NCBI RefSeq assembly: GCF_026342435.1
Contig: NZ_JAPEMT010000001.1
Location: 1,978,501-2,042,500, forward strand
Source of the DNA: Streptomyces sp. NBC_00237
GTDB lineage: Bacteria; Actinomycetota; Actinomycetes; Streptomycetales; Streptomycetaceae
DNA length: 64,000 nt
Reading direction: 5' to 3'
The notes under the pieces were generated by a model. That model ran no database searches. It worked only from the letters and a program-made list of their open reading frames with translations, and had not been told where the DNA came from. Below, one piece after another: positions 18,627 to 27,233 of the stretch. A program made the translations under genes and the position numbers. Position 1 is the first letter of the stretch. Every line of letters begins with the position of its first letter.

Positions 18627-18879
18627 GGGATCCGTCACCTCCGTGGTCTCCGCCGTGACCTCCGCGATCTCCGTATGCGGGGTCTCCGCGGGGTCTCCGC
18701 GTGGTCTCGGTGGCGACGCTAGTTTTCGCGTTTCCCGCCGGACAACACGAGTCACCTCTCTTCACACATACGGGTGGCCGTCCGGTCGTTCGACCGGTAT
18801 CGCGCGGACCGGTGTGCTCGCGGACCGGGAGTTCCGGCCGACCGGCGGACGGGGCACGTACGCCAGGTAGCCTTGTGGC

Positions 18880-19746
18880 GTGCCCCGTCTGTCTGAAGTC
18901 ATCGCCGCGCTCGACGCCCTCTGGCCCCCCGAGCGGGCCGAGAGCTGGGACGCCGTCGGTACGGTCTGTGGCGATCCCGACACCGAGGTGAACCGGGTCC
19001 TGTTCGCCGTCGACCCCGTCCAGGAGATCGCCGACGAGGCTCTCCGGCTCGGCGCGGACCTGATCGTCACCCACCACCCGCTCTATCTGCGCGGTACGAC
19101 GACGGTCGCGGCCGGTCACTTCAAGGGCCGCGTCGTGCACACCCTGATCAGGAACGACATCGCCCTGCACGTCGCGCACACCAACGCCGACACCGCCGAC
19201 CCCGGCGTCTCGGACGCGCTCGCGGCCGCCCTCGGCCTCCGGGTCACCGGCCCCCTCGTACCGGATCCGAGCGATCCGCACGGGCGTCGCGGCCTCGGCA
19301 GGCTGTGCGAGCTGGATCACCCGATGACCGTCCGCGAGTTCGCCGCGCACGCCGCGAAGTCGCTGCCCGCCACCGCGCAGGGCATCCGCTTCGCGGGCGA
19401 CCCGGAGGCGACGGTCCGTACGGTCGCGGTCTCCGGCGGCTCGGGCGACAGCCTCTTCGCGCGGGTCAGGGCGGCCGGTGTGGACGCGTTCCTGACCGCG
19501 GACCTGCGCCACCACCCCGTCTCCGAAGCCCGTGAGGAAGCCCGCGGGCAGGCCCGCGAGACGGCCCCGACTCCCGCGCTGTTCGACGCCGCGCACTGGG
19601 CCACCGAGTGGCCCTGGTGCGAGCAGGCCGCGTCGCAGCTCGAAGCGATTTCCGACCGCGAGGGGTGGCACCTGCGGGTGCACGTCTCGGCGACGGTCAC
19701 CGACCCCTGGACATCCCACTTCTCTTCTCCTGGAGCCCCCAACTGA
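18880..19746 (+). CDS. Nif3-like dinuclear metal centre protein
   Basis: 288 residues from GTG 18880. Metal ligands appear in LIVTHHPLYLRG (His-His), LHVAHTNADTAD, DAFLTADLRHHPVSEA and FDAAHWATEWPWCEQ. The family (NIF3/YbgI/YqfO) forms hexameric toroids; its reaction is unsettled, with GTP cyclohydrolase I type 2 annotations unproven. The stop overlaps the CTG start of the zinc-ribbon gene, so the two are translationally coupled. Confidence 0.9.
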   Translation: MPRLSEVIAALDALWPPERAESWDAVGTVCGDPDTEVNRVLFAVDPVQEIADEALRLGADLIVTHHPLYLRGTTTVAAGHFKGRVVHTLIRNDIALHVAHTNADTADPGVSDALAAALGLRVTGPLVPDPSDPHGRRGLGRLCELDHPMTVREFAAHAAKSLPATAQGIRFAGDPEATVRTVAVSGGSGDSLFARVRAAGVDAFLTADLRHHPVSEAREEARGQARETAPTPALFDAAHWATEWPWCEQAASQLEAISDREGWHLRVHVSATVTDPWTSHFSSPGAPN

Positions 19747-20486
19747 ACGCCGCGCCCGCCGACCAGATCCGACTTCTCGACGTCCAGGCCCTCGACGTAC
19801 GGCTGTCGCAGCTCACCCACAAGCGCACGTCGCTGCCCGAGCACGCCGAGATCGAGTCGCTCACCAAGGACCTCACCCAGCTCCGCGACCTGCTGGTCGC
19901 CGCGCAGACCGAGGAGAGCGACACCGCCCGCGAGCAGACCAAGGCCGAGCAGGACGTCGACCAGGTCCGCCAGCGCGCCGCCCGCAACCAGCAGCGCCTG
20001 GACTCCGGTGCGATCACCTCGCCCAAGGACCTGGAGAACCTCCAGAAGGAGATCGTCTCGCTGGCCAAGCGCCAGGGTGACCTGGAGGACGTCGTCCTGG
20101 AGGTCATGGAGCGCCGCGAGTCCGCGCAGGAGCGCGCCGCCGAGCTGACCGAGCGCGTGGGCGCGGTCCAGGGCAAGGTCGACGACGCCACCGCGCGCCG
20201 CGACGCCGCGACCGCCGAGTTCGACGGGGAGGCCGCGAAGGTCTCCAAGGAGCGCGAGGTCGTCGTCGCCTCCATCCCCGCCGACCTGGTCAAGCTGTAC
20301 GAGAAGCTGCGCACGCAGTCCGGCGGGGTGGGCGCCGCCCGCCTCTACCAGCGCCGCTGCGAGGGCTGCCAGCTGGAGCTGAACATCACCGAGGTCATGG
20401 AGGTCCGCGCCGCGGCCCCCGACGCGGTGCTGCGCTGCGAGAACTGCCGCCGCATCCTGGTCCGTACGTCGGACTCGGGGATCTAG
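19743..20486 (+). CDS. C4-type zinc-ribbon coiled-coil protein, CTG start
   Basis: 247 residues. A long Glu/Gln/Arg-rich coiled coil (about 20-190) precedes a zinc ribbon with two CXXC knuckles, YQRRCEGCQLELN and VLRCENCRRILVR. I place the start at CTG 19743: GGAG lies about 7 bases upstream, the codon overlaps the Nif3 stop, and homologues begin MNAAPADQIRLLD. The nearest in-frame ATG (19608) would put 45 residues inside Nif3. The function is unknown; a nucleic-acid or RNase partner role fits its constant company with the RNase H gene. Confidence 0.88.
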   Translation: MNAAPADQIRLLDVQALDVRLSQLTHKRTSLPEHAEIESLTKDLTQLRDLLVAAQTEESDTAREQTKAEQDVDQVRQRAARNQQRLDSGAITSPKDLENLQKEIVSLAKRQGDLEDVVLEVMERRESAQERAAELTERVGAVQGKVDDATARRDAATAEFDGEAAKVSKEREVVVASIPADLVKLYEKLRTQSGGVGAARLYQRRCEGCQLELNITEVMEVRAAAPDAVLRCENCRRILVRTSDSGI

Positions 20487-21808
20487 TGCCGATGGCGCGC
20501 ACTGTCGTCGTCGAGGCCGACGGAGGCTCCCGGGGCAACCCGGGGCCCGCCGGATACGGTGCGGTCGTCCTCGACCCGCAGACCGGCGAGACGCTGGCCG
20601 AGGCCGCCGAGTACATCGGCGTCGCCACGAACAACGTCGCCGAGTACAAGGGCCTGATCGCCGGGCTGAAGGCCGTCCGCGAGCTCTTCCCCGACGCCAG
20701 GGTCCACGTACGCATGGACTCCAAGCTCGTCGTCGAGCAGATGTCGGGCCGCTGGAAGATCAAGCACCCGGACATGAAGCCCCTCGCGGCCGAGGCGGCG
20801 ACGATCCTGCCGCGCGCCCAGGTCCGCTACGAGTGGATCCCGCGCGAGAAGAACAAGCACGCGGACCGGCTCGCCAACGAGGCCATGGACGCGGGCAAGA
20901 AGGGCAAGCAGTGGGAGCCCTCGGGCTCCACCGCCGCCCTGAAGGGCCCGGCTCCGGAGCCTCGCGTGGTCGGCGACGCGACCGCCGGTGCGGCGAAGGC
21001 GCGGGCGGCGCTGGCGGGGGCCCGCAAGGCCGCCCCCGTGGCGGACGAGGGACTCTTTCCCCTCGACGCCGCCCTCGACGCCGCCCTTGACGCAGACCTC
21101 GACGCCGCCTTCGACGCCCACCTCGACGTCGCCGAGGCTCCGGCCGTGACCCCCTCCGTCGGCTGGGGTCCCGCAGCCGATATGGGCGCGCCCGCCACGC
21201 TCGTCCTGCTGCGGCACGGCGAGACGCTGCTCACCCCGGAGAAGCGCTTCTCGGGCAGCGGCGGCAGCGACCCCGAGCTCTCGGCCGTGGGCCGCAAGCA
21301 GGCCGAGGCGGTCGCCGCCTCGCTCGCCGCGCGCGGCACGATCCAGGCGGTCGTCAGCTCCCCGCTGACCCGCTGCCGCGAGACGGCCGACGCGGTCGCC
21401 ACCCGCCTCGGGCTGCCCGTACGCATCGATAAGGACCTGCGCGAGACGGACTTCGGCGCCTGGGAGGGCCTGACGTTCGCCGAGGTCAGGCAGCGGTACG
21501 CGGAGGACCTCGACGACTGGCTGGCCTCCGCCGACGTCGCCCCGACCGGCGGCGGCGAGAGCTTCGCCGTGGTGGCCGAGCGGGTCGCGGCGGCCCGTGA
21601 CCGCCTCGCGGAGGAGTACGCGGGCAAGACGGTCCTGGTCGTCACGCACGTCACCCCGGTCAAGACGCTCGTCCGCCTCGCGCTGGGCGCCCCGCCGGAG
21701 TCCCTCTTCAAGATGGAGCTCTCGGCGGCCTCGCTGTCGACGGTGGCCTACTACGCGGACGGCAACGCGTCCGTCCGGCTGCTGAACGACACGTCGCACC
21801 TGCGCTGA
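20486..21808 (+). CDS. Bifunctional RNase HI / histidine phosphatase
   Basis: 440 residues. The N-terminal RNase HI domain (about 1-140) has VVVEADGGSRGNPGPAGYG, TNNVAEYKGLIAGL, VHVRMDSKLVVEQMSG and EKNKHADRLANEAM, giving the D-E-D-D metal site. A linker contains short Asp/Ala repeats. The C-terminal phosphoglycerate-mutase-like domain (about 235-440) has LVLLRHGETLLT, LRETDFGAWEGLTFAEVRQ and VVTHVTPVKTL. Such fusions degrade RNA in RNA-DNA hybrids and dephosphorylate small phosphates such as alpha-ribazole phosphate. GTG 20486 overlaps the previous stop (TAGTG); ATG 20492 is the alternative. Confidence 0.92.
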   Translation: MPMARTVVVEADGGSRGNPGPAGYGAVVLDPQTGETLAEAAEYIGVATNNVAEYKGLIAGLKAVRELFPDARVHVRMDSKLVVEQMSGRWKIKHPDMKPLAAEAATILPRAQVRYEWIPREKNKHADRLANEAMDAGKKGKQWEPSGSTAALKGPAPEPRVVGDATAGAAKARAALAGARKAAPVADEGLFPLDAALDAALDADLDAAFDAHLDVAEAPAVTPSVGWGPAADMGAPATLVLLRHGETLLTPEKRFSGSGGSDPELSAVGRKQAEAVAASLAARGTIQAVVSSPLTRCRETADAVATRLGLPVRIDKDLRETDFGAWEGLTFAEVRQRYAEDLDDWLASADVAPTGGGESFAVVAERVAAARDRLAEEYAGKTVLVVTHVTPVKTLVRLALGAPPESLFKMELSAASLSTVAYYADGNASVRLLNDTSHLR

Positions 21809-21824
21809 GGTCGTTGTCCGCCCG

Positions 21825-21889
21825 TACGTTCGCCCGTACGTTCGCCCGTACGTGAAGGGGCCCCGGCGCTGCTGAAGCGCCGGGGCCCC
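21825..21889 (+). terminator. CGCCCGTACGTT repeats and 14-bp terminator hairpin
   Basis: Three CCCGTACGT units with 12-bp period precede a 14-bp perfect stem (21857-21870 with 21876-21889, loop of 5) followed by TTTCT. It ends the RNase H operon and also lies just beyond the convergent KDPG aldolase stop at 21912, so it probably works both ways. Confidence 0.85.
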
Positions 21890-21911
21890 TTTCTGCCTGC
21901 CGGGAGGCGGT

Positions 21912-22532
21912 TCACCGCAGGGCGGCTGCCTCCCGGGCCAGCACCTCCACGCGGCCCCAGTCCTTGTCCGCGATCGCATCGGCCGGAAGCATCCACGTCC
22001 CGCCCACGCAGCCGACGTTGGGGAGCGCGAGGTAGGAAGGCGCGGAGGCGAGGGAGATGCCGCCGGTCGGGCAGAAACGGGCCCGGGGGAGGGGCGCGGA
22101 GAGCGACTTCAGGTACGGGGTGCCTCCGGCGGCCTCGGCCGGGAAGAACTTCATCTCGGTGACGCCGCGTTCCAGGAGCGCGACGACCTCGGACGTGGTG
22201 GAGACCCCGGGCAGGAACGGCACCCCGGACGTCCGCATGGCCTCCAGGAGGCCGTCCGTCCACCCGGGGCTGACCAGGAACCGGGCCCCGGCCGCGACGG
22301 AGTCGGCGACCTGGGCGGGGTTCAGTACCGTCCCCGCCCCGACCACGGCGTCCGGCACCCCGTCGGCGATGGCCCGTATCGCGTCGAGGGCGTCGGGGGT
22401 GCGCAGGGTGACCTCGATGGCGGGCAGCCCACCGGCGACCAGGGCACGGGCGAGCGGAACGGCGTCGGCGGCGTCGTGGAGGACGACGACGGGGACGACG
22501 GGGGCGAGGTCGAGCACGGAGGAAGAGGCCAT
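21912..22532 (-). CDS. eda: KDPG (2-dehydro-3-deoxyphosphogluconate) aldolase
   Basis: 206 residues. PAIEVTLRTPDALDAIRAI carries the catalytic glutamate, AVVGAGTVLNPAQVADSVAA the phosphate-site strand, GVTEMKFFPAEAAGGTPYL the Schiff-base lysine and RFCPTGGISLASAPSYLAL the final phosphate loop. It splits KDPG into pyruvate and glyceraldehyde 3-phosphate (Entner-Doudoroff and uronate breakdown). It stands alone here, so a detoxifying or uronate role is as likely as a full pathway. Confidence 0.92.
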   Translation of the reverse strand: MASSSVLDLAPVVPVVVLHDAADAVPLARALVAGGLPAIEVTLRTPDALDAIRAIADGVPDAVVGAGTVLNPAQVADSVAAGARFLVSPGWTDGLLEAMRTSGVPFLPGVSTTSEVVALLERGVTEMKFFPAEAAGGTPYLKSLSAPLPRARFCPTGGISLASAPSYLALPNVGCVGGTWMLPADAIADKDWGRVEVLAREAAALR

Positions 22533-22721
22533 GGGGGCATCCTGCCGGGGGCAGGGTGTCATGTGCAACGACTGTTGCGGAGTGCGCAACGCACGGTCTT
22601 CACGGGGCGGGCCCCGGAGGTCCGGGCCCCGGAGGTCCGGGCGCCCCCCCTCCACCCACTACCGTTGACCGGTCGGTCCGCGCCGGACATCCCACCCCCC
22701 CTCGAACTCGAAGGAGAATCC

Positions 22722-23522
22722 GTGCTCGTCCTCCTCCCGCCCTCCGAAGGCAAGGCCGCCCCGGGGCGCGGTGCCCCGCTCAAGCCCGAGGGGCTGTCGC
22801 TGCCCGGCCTGGCCGCCGCCAGGAAGGCCGTACTGGAGGAGCTCGTCGAGCTCTGCCGGGGCGACGAGGACAAGGCCCGCGAGGTGCTCGGCCTGAGCGA
22901 GGGACTGCGCGGCGAGGTCGCCAAGAACGCCGAACTGTTCACCTCGGGCACCCGCCCCGCCGGGGAGGTCTACACCGGCGTCCTGTACGACGCCCTCGAC
23001 CTCGCCTCTCTCGACGCCGCCGCCCGCAAGCGCGCCCGGCAGTGGCTGCTGGTGTTCTCGGGGCTGTGGGGTGCGGTGGGGGTCGGCGACCGGATCCCCT
23101 CGTACCGCTGCTCGATGGGCGTGAAGCTGCCGGGCCTCGGCGCGCTGGGTGCGTACTGGCGGCCCGCGATGGCGGAGGTCCTGCCGCAGGCCGCCGGGAA
23201 CGGCCTGGTCCTGGACCTGCGGTCCTCGGCGTACGTGGCGGCGTGGAAGCCGCAGGGGGAGGTGGCCGGACGCACGGCCACCGTGCGCGTGCTGCACGCG
23301 CAGCTGGTCGACGGCGTGGAGAAGCGCTCGGTGGTCAGCCACTTCAACAAGGCGACGAAGGGCCGGATCGTACGGGACCTGCTGGTGGCCGGAGCGGCAC
23401 CCGCCGACCCCGCCGAACTGGTGGTCGCCCTGCGCGACCTCGGGCACGTCGTCGAGGCGACGGAGCCCGCGAAGGCGGGGAAGCCGTGGGCGCTGGACGT
23501 GGTGGTCCGCCAGATCCACTGA
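22722..23522 (+). CDS. yaaA: Peroxide stress protein YaaA (UPF0246)
   Basis: 266 residues from GTG 22722 with AAGGAG six bases upstream. LVLLPPSEGKAAPGRG opens the family, and VFSGLWGAVGVGDRIPSYR, VLDLRSSAYVAAWKP and SHFNKATKGRIVRDL are its conserved blocks. E. coli YaaA lowers free intracellular iron and limits DNA damage during peroxide stress. It is divergent from eda with 190 bp between; no operator is evident. Confidence 0.9.
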   Translation: MLVLLPPSEGKAAPGRGAPLKPEGLSLPGLAAARKAVLEELVELCRGDEDKAREVLGLSEGLRGEVAKNAELFTSGTRPAGEVYTGVLYDALDLASLDAAARKRARQWLLVFSGLWGAVGVGDRIPSYRCSMGVKLPGLGALGAYWRPAMAEVLPQAAGNGLVLDLRSSAYVAAWKPQGEVAGRTATVRVLHAQLVDGVEKRSVVSHFNKATKGRIVRDLLVAGAAPADPAELVVALRDLGHVVEATEPAKAGKPWALDVVVRQIH

Positions 23523-23671
23523 CGCGGACGGAGCCGGGCCACGGGACCTCAGGCCCCTTCGGAGCACCGGGTCGATGCGCGTAGAGTGGACAGGTTGCAT
23601 TTCGCCCGAATGCCCCGCAGGGCTCCGGGCGGACCCGCACTCCACCACCAGCTCTCCACCAGAGGACCCCT

Positions 23672-24316
23672 GTGCCCAGCTCATTGCGCGACATTCTTTC
23701 CTCCGTGGCGCAGGGGCAGTACCCGGCGCCGGACGGCCGGACCGTCGTGGTCCCGCAGCCGAGCCCCCGCGACGCGGGCGTGCTCGCGTTCACCGCGCAC
23801 TCGGTGATCTTCTCGGACCAGGACCCGGAGTGGATACGGGAGACCCTGGCGCAGTCCTGTCCCGACCCCTTCTCGGCATCGCTGCACCCGGCGTTCCTGG
23901 CCGCGCTGATGGTGCGGACGGGCCGCCGCATGGACACGGTCGGCTCCCTCACCCTGGCCCCCGCGCTGCCGGGCCCGCCGCCGCTGGAGCTGACGGAGAT
24001 CGAGGACCAGGACCACCCGAGGGTGGCGCGGGCCCGCAGGTACCGCGACGACGTACGGGTCTGGTCGTCCGACGGCGGCGGCATCCTGGTCATCGGGCGC
24101 GGGCTGGCCGGACGCTGGGAGACGGCGATCGAGGTCGACGAGGAGTCCCGGCACCGGGGGCTCGGCCGGGCCCTCGCTGAGTCGGCGCGGCACCTGATCC
24201 CGCTGGGTGACGTCATCTGGTCCCAGCAGGCCCCGGGCAACGCCCGCAGCGTCCGCGCCTTCCAGGCCGCCGGCTACCGCCCGGTGGGCGCAGAGGCCCT
24301 GCTGATCGCGGCCTAG
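23672..24316 (+). CDS. GNAT-family N-acetyltransferase
   Basis: 214 residues from GTG 23672 with AGAGGA upstream. The acetyl-CoA motif A is EVDEESRHRGLGRALAESAR (about 152-171), followed by SQQAPGNARSVRAFQAAGYR. The N-terminal half is weakly conserved and gives no substrate. The gene is followed by the repeat-rich 615-bp gap. Confidence 0.82.
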   Translation: MPSSLRDILSSVAQGQYPAPDGRTVVVPQPSPRDAGVLAFTAHSVIFSDQDPEWIRETLAQSCPDPFSASLHPAFLAALMVRTGRRMDTVGSLTLAPALPGPPPLELTEIEDQDHPRVARARRYRDDVRVWSSDGGGILVIGRGLAGRWETAIEVDEESRHRGLGRALAESARHLIPLGDVIWSQQAPGNARSVRAFQAAGYRPVGAEALLIAA

Positions 24317-24560
24317 CCTTTAGGGGCGCGGGGCTGTGTCGATGTGCGGCTCCGCCGCGTGGGCGCGCCCAGCCACGACGCACCCGCACGTCCCCGGGAC
24401 AGCCGCGCGGCGAGCGTTTGAGGGAAGGGGCGGGGAGGGGAGATCTCCGCCGAAGGCGGCCTGAACCCCGGCCGACGACGACCCTGCTGGCGCACGCCCG
24501 GCCGCGCCCACCGATGGGGCTACGCCCCTCGCCCCCTGCCCGGGCTCCGCCCGCCCGTCC
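24317..24560. repeat. Mosaic dispersed-repeat block upstream of the tandem array
   Basis: Contains a TTTAGGGGCGCGGGGCTGTG module (24320-24339) leading to CCAGCCACGACGCACCCGCA, a GAAGGGGCGGGGAGGGGAG / TCCGCCGAAGGCGG module (24424-24460), and GGGCTACGCCCCTCGCCCCC at 24516-24535. The same pieces appear at 9.6, 16.9, 48.4 and 61.6 kb. No gene is supported. Confidence 0.7.
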
Positions 24561-24570
24561 TCAATCGCCG

Positions 24571-24914
24571 GACGGGCTGGAATGGGTACGCCCGCGCGTC
24601 CTCCCGGCGCCGGACGGGCTGGAATGGGCGCGCCCGTCCGTCCTCCCGGCGCCGGACGGGCTGGAATGGGCGTGCCCGCCTGCCCCCCCCACGCCAGACG
24701 GGCGGGAATGGCTCTGCCCCCGCGTCCTCCGGACGTCGAACGGGCTGGAATGGGCGCGCCCGTCCGTCCTCCCGGCGCCGGACGGGCTGGAATGGCTGCG
24801 CCCGCCCGTCCTCAATCGCCGGACGGGCTGGAATCTGCGCCCGCCTGCTCCCCAACGCCAGACGGGCGGGAATGGCTCTGCCCCCGCGTCCTCCCGACGC
24901 CGGACGGGCGGAAC
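24571..24914. repeat. Nine-copy 42-bp tandem repeat array
   Basis: Units beginning GACGGGCTGGAATGG start at 24571, 24613, 24655, 24697, 24739, 24781, 24822, 24861 and 24903; spacing is 42 bp, with one 41 and one 39. Copies differ at several positions and two use GACGGGCGGG. The unit resembles the dispersed GTCCTCAATCGCCGGACGGG module, expanded locally. It ends 18 bp before the RNB ribonuclease ATG. The adjoining 14-residue repeats in the minus-strand frame are a by-product. Confidence 0.9.
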
Positions 24915-24931
24915 TGTCCTACGCTCGACCC

Positions 24932-26425
24932 ATGCCCCGCCGCCACATCCACGTCACCGGAATCGGCACCGGCACCAGCACCAGCGCCGAAGCCGCCCCC
25001 CTCCGCGAGGCCCTCCGCTCCCTGCGGGTGAGCATGGACGTCCCCGCCGACCCCTCCGGCCCCGCCGCCTTCCCGCCCGACGTCCTTGCCGAGGCCGAGC
25101 ACGCCGCCCAGCACCCCGCCCTTCCCCCCGCCCCGTTCGACGCCACCGGCCTCCCCCTCTTCACCATCGACCCGCCCACCTCCACCGACCTCGACCAGGC
25201 CATGCATCTGGCCCGCCGGCAAGGGGGCGGCTACCGCGTCCACTACGCCATCGCGGACGTCGCCGCGTTCGTCACCCCGGGCGGCGCCCTCGACGCCGAG
25301 GCGCACCGCCGCGTCACCACCCTGTACTTCCCCGACGAGAAGGTCCCCCTCCACCCCCGGCTCCTCTCCGAGGGCGCCGCGAGCCTCCTCCCCGGCCAGA
25401 CCTGCCCGGCCCTCCTCTGGCGCATCGACCTCGACGCGGACGGCGCGACCGTCGTCACCGACGTCCGCCGCGCCCTCGTCCGCAGCCGCGCCAAGCTCGA
25501 CTACGAGGGCGTCCAGCACCGGATCGACACCAACACGGCCGACGAACCCCTCGCCCTCCTGCGCACCATCGGGCTCCTCCGCGAGGAGCAGGAGCGGGCC
25601 CGGGGCGGCATCTCCCTCAACGTCCCCGAGCAGGAGATCGAGCTCCGCGACGGCGCCTACCACCTCGCCTACCGCACCCCGCTCCCCGCCGACGGCTGGA
25701 ACGCCCAGATCTCCCTGCTCACCGGAATGGCCGCCGCCGACCTCATGACCGCGTCCGGCAACGGCATCCTGCGCACCCTCCCCGCCGCCCCCGACGGCGC
25801 GATCTCCCGCCTGCGCCGTACCGCGCGCGCCCTGCGCATCGACTGGCCGCACCACACGTCGTACGCCGACATCGTCCGCTCCCTGGACCCGGCGAACCCC
25901 GCCCACGCCGCCTTCCTCCAGGAGTGCACCACCCTCCTGCGCGGCGCGGGCTACACCGTCTTCACCGGCGGCGAGATCCCGGAGCACGCCCTGCACGCCG
26001 CCGTGGCCGCCCCGTACACGCACTGCACCGCACCCCTGCGCCGTCTCGTCGACCGGTACGCGGGCGAGCTGTGCCTCGCGGCGGTGGCGGGGGAGGAGCC
26101 CCCGGAGTGGGTGATGTCCGCCCTGTCCGAACTCCCCAAGGAGATGACGGAGGGCACCCGCCGCCAGAACACCGTCGAGCGCGAGTGCGTCGACATCGTC
26201 GAGGCGGCCCTCCTCAAGGACCGCGTCGGGGAACTCTTCGACGCCCACGTCGTCGACGTCAAGGACCACGAACCGACGGTCGGCACCGTCCAGTTGGACA
26301 GTGCCGGCCTCGCCGTCATCGCCCGTGTCGAGGGCGGCGGCACCCTCCCCCTCGGCGAACGCATCCAGGTCAGGCTGACGCAGGCAGACCCCGGGACGGC
26401 GAAGGTCCAGTTCCGGCCCGCGTGA
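24932..26425 (+). CDS. RNB-domain ribonuclease (RNase II/R type)
   Basis: 497 residues, essentially an RNB core. FTIDPPTSTDLDQAMHLARR holds the catalytic aspartates; VHYAIADVAAFVTPGGALD, LLPGQTCPALLWRIDL and TGMAAADLMTASGNGILRTL follow, with AAPYTHCTAPLRRLVDRYAG near residue 365. It would hydrolyse RNA 3' to 5'. No separate cold-shock or S1 domain is evident. No ribosome site is visible; TACGCT about 11 bases before ATG could be a -10 giving a leaderless message. The 3' end overlaps the convergent gene by 56 bp. Confidence 0.88.
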   Translation: MPRRHIHVTGIGTGTSTSAEAAPLREALRSLRVSMDVPADPSGPAAFPPDVLAEAEHAAQHPALPPAPFDATGLPLFTIDPPTSTDLDQAMHLARRQGGGYRVHYAIADVAAFVTPGGALDAEAHRRVTTLYFPDEKVPLHPRLLSEGAASLLPGQTCPALLWRIDLDADGATVVTDVRRALVRSRAKLDYEGVQHRIDTNTADEPLALLRTIGLLREEQERARGGISLNVPEQEIELRDGAYHLAYRTPLPADGWNAQISLLTGMAAADLMTASGNGILRTLPAAPDGAISRLRRTARALRIDWPHHTSYADIVRSLDPANPAHAAFLQECTTLLRGAGYTVFTGGEIPEHALHAAVAAPYTHCTAPLRRLVDRYAGELCLAAVAGEEPPEWVMSALSELPKEMTEGTRRQNTVERECVDIVEAALLKDRVGELFDAHVVDVKDHEPTVGTVQLDSAGLAVIARVEGGGTLPLGERIQVRLTQADPGTAKVQFRPA

Positions 26426-27233
26426 CGGACGGAGCGGGATCGGCGCCGCCCCGCTCCCGCCACGCCGCCACCAGCCCCCGCGCGTCGTCCGCGTGGAAGT
26501 GCACGACCGTCACCGGCCGCCGCTTCCCGAGCAGCGACACCGCCTCCACCGGCTCGTTCAGCCGCACCGTCACCGAGGTCTGCGAGGCCACCGCCAGCTC
26601 CAGCGCGTCGTCCCCCGCCTGCCCCGGGTTGAGCCGCAGGTCGTACCGTACGGACGCGATCCGCCCGGCCGGGATCGTCACGTCGACGTGCGCCCCCGAC
26701 CGCACCCGCAGCCCGCCGTCCTCCCGTACGACATGCGGCCGCGTGACGGCCGCCGCGTGCAGCCCCAGGACCAGCACGACGGTGTACACATCCACCACCA
26801 GGAACACCTTCTGCACCACCGGCAACGCGGCCAGCAGCACATGCAGCCCCACCGTCTCCACCACACACACGAACGTGAACCCGTAGAGCAGCGCCGCCTG
26901 CGCCTTCGCATGCCCGAACGCCACATCACCCGGCCCGACCCCGTGCCGCCGCCGCGCCACCCACCGCCCGAGCGACGCCAGCACCCGCAGCTCGTGCCCC
27001 AGCATCCGCCGCACCGGCTCCGGCACCAGCTCCGCCACCGCCTCCCGCCCCGTCAGCCCCCGCCTCCGCAGACGTACGAAGAGAAGGACCTCGGCCAGCA
27101 CCACCAAGACCACCAGCGCCTCGGCCACCAGCAACAGGCGGCCCGGCACCCGCACCCCCGCCAGCAGGCACCCGGCCAACGCCAGCTCCCCGGGAACCGC
27201 GGCGTACGCCAGCCCCCTGACCACCTTCTTCAC
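26370..27233 (-). CDS. Hypothetical integral membrane protein
   Basis: 287 residues from GTG 27233. Hydrophobic segments lie near residues 8-28, 33-53, 115-135 and 140-165. The C-terminal soluble part shows HVVREDGGLRVRSGAHVDVT and LAVASQTSVTVRLNEPVEAV, a beta-rich PH-like pattern. I know no function. The start overlaps the MerR stop (GTGA), so expression is coupled to that regulator, which suggests they act together, for example as sensor target or efflux-associated protein. Its 3' end overlaps the RNB gene. Confidence 0.78.
   Translation of the reverse strand: MKKVVRGLAYAAVPGELALAGCLLAGVRVPGRLLLVAEALVVLVVLAEVLLFVRLRRRGLTGREAVAELVPEPVRRMLGHELRVLASLGRWVARRRHGVGPGDVAFGHAKAQAALLYGFTFVCVVETVGLHVLLAALPVVQKVFLVVDVYTVVLVLGLHAAAVTRPHVVREDGGLRVRSGAHVDVTIPAGRIASVRYDLRLNPGQAGDDALELAVASQTSVTVRLNEPVEAVSLLGKRRPVTVVHFHADDARGLVAAWRERGGADPAPSVTRAGTGPSPSRGLPASA

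Noticed and set aside
24520..24855. Minus-strand frame with 14-residue repeats (PFQPVRRRED)
   Set aside because: The 42-bp DNA period being a multiple of three produces this; there is no ribosome site and copies vary without codon logic.
24571..24914. CRISPR array
   Set aside because: Units are contiguous with no unique spacers between conserved repeats, and no cas genes are near.
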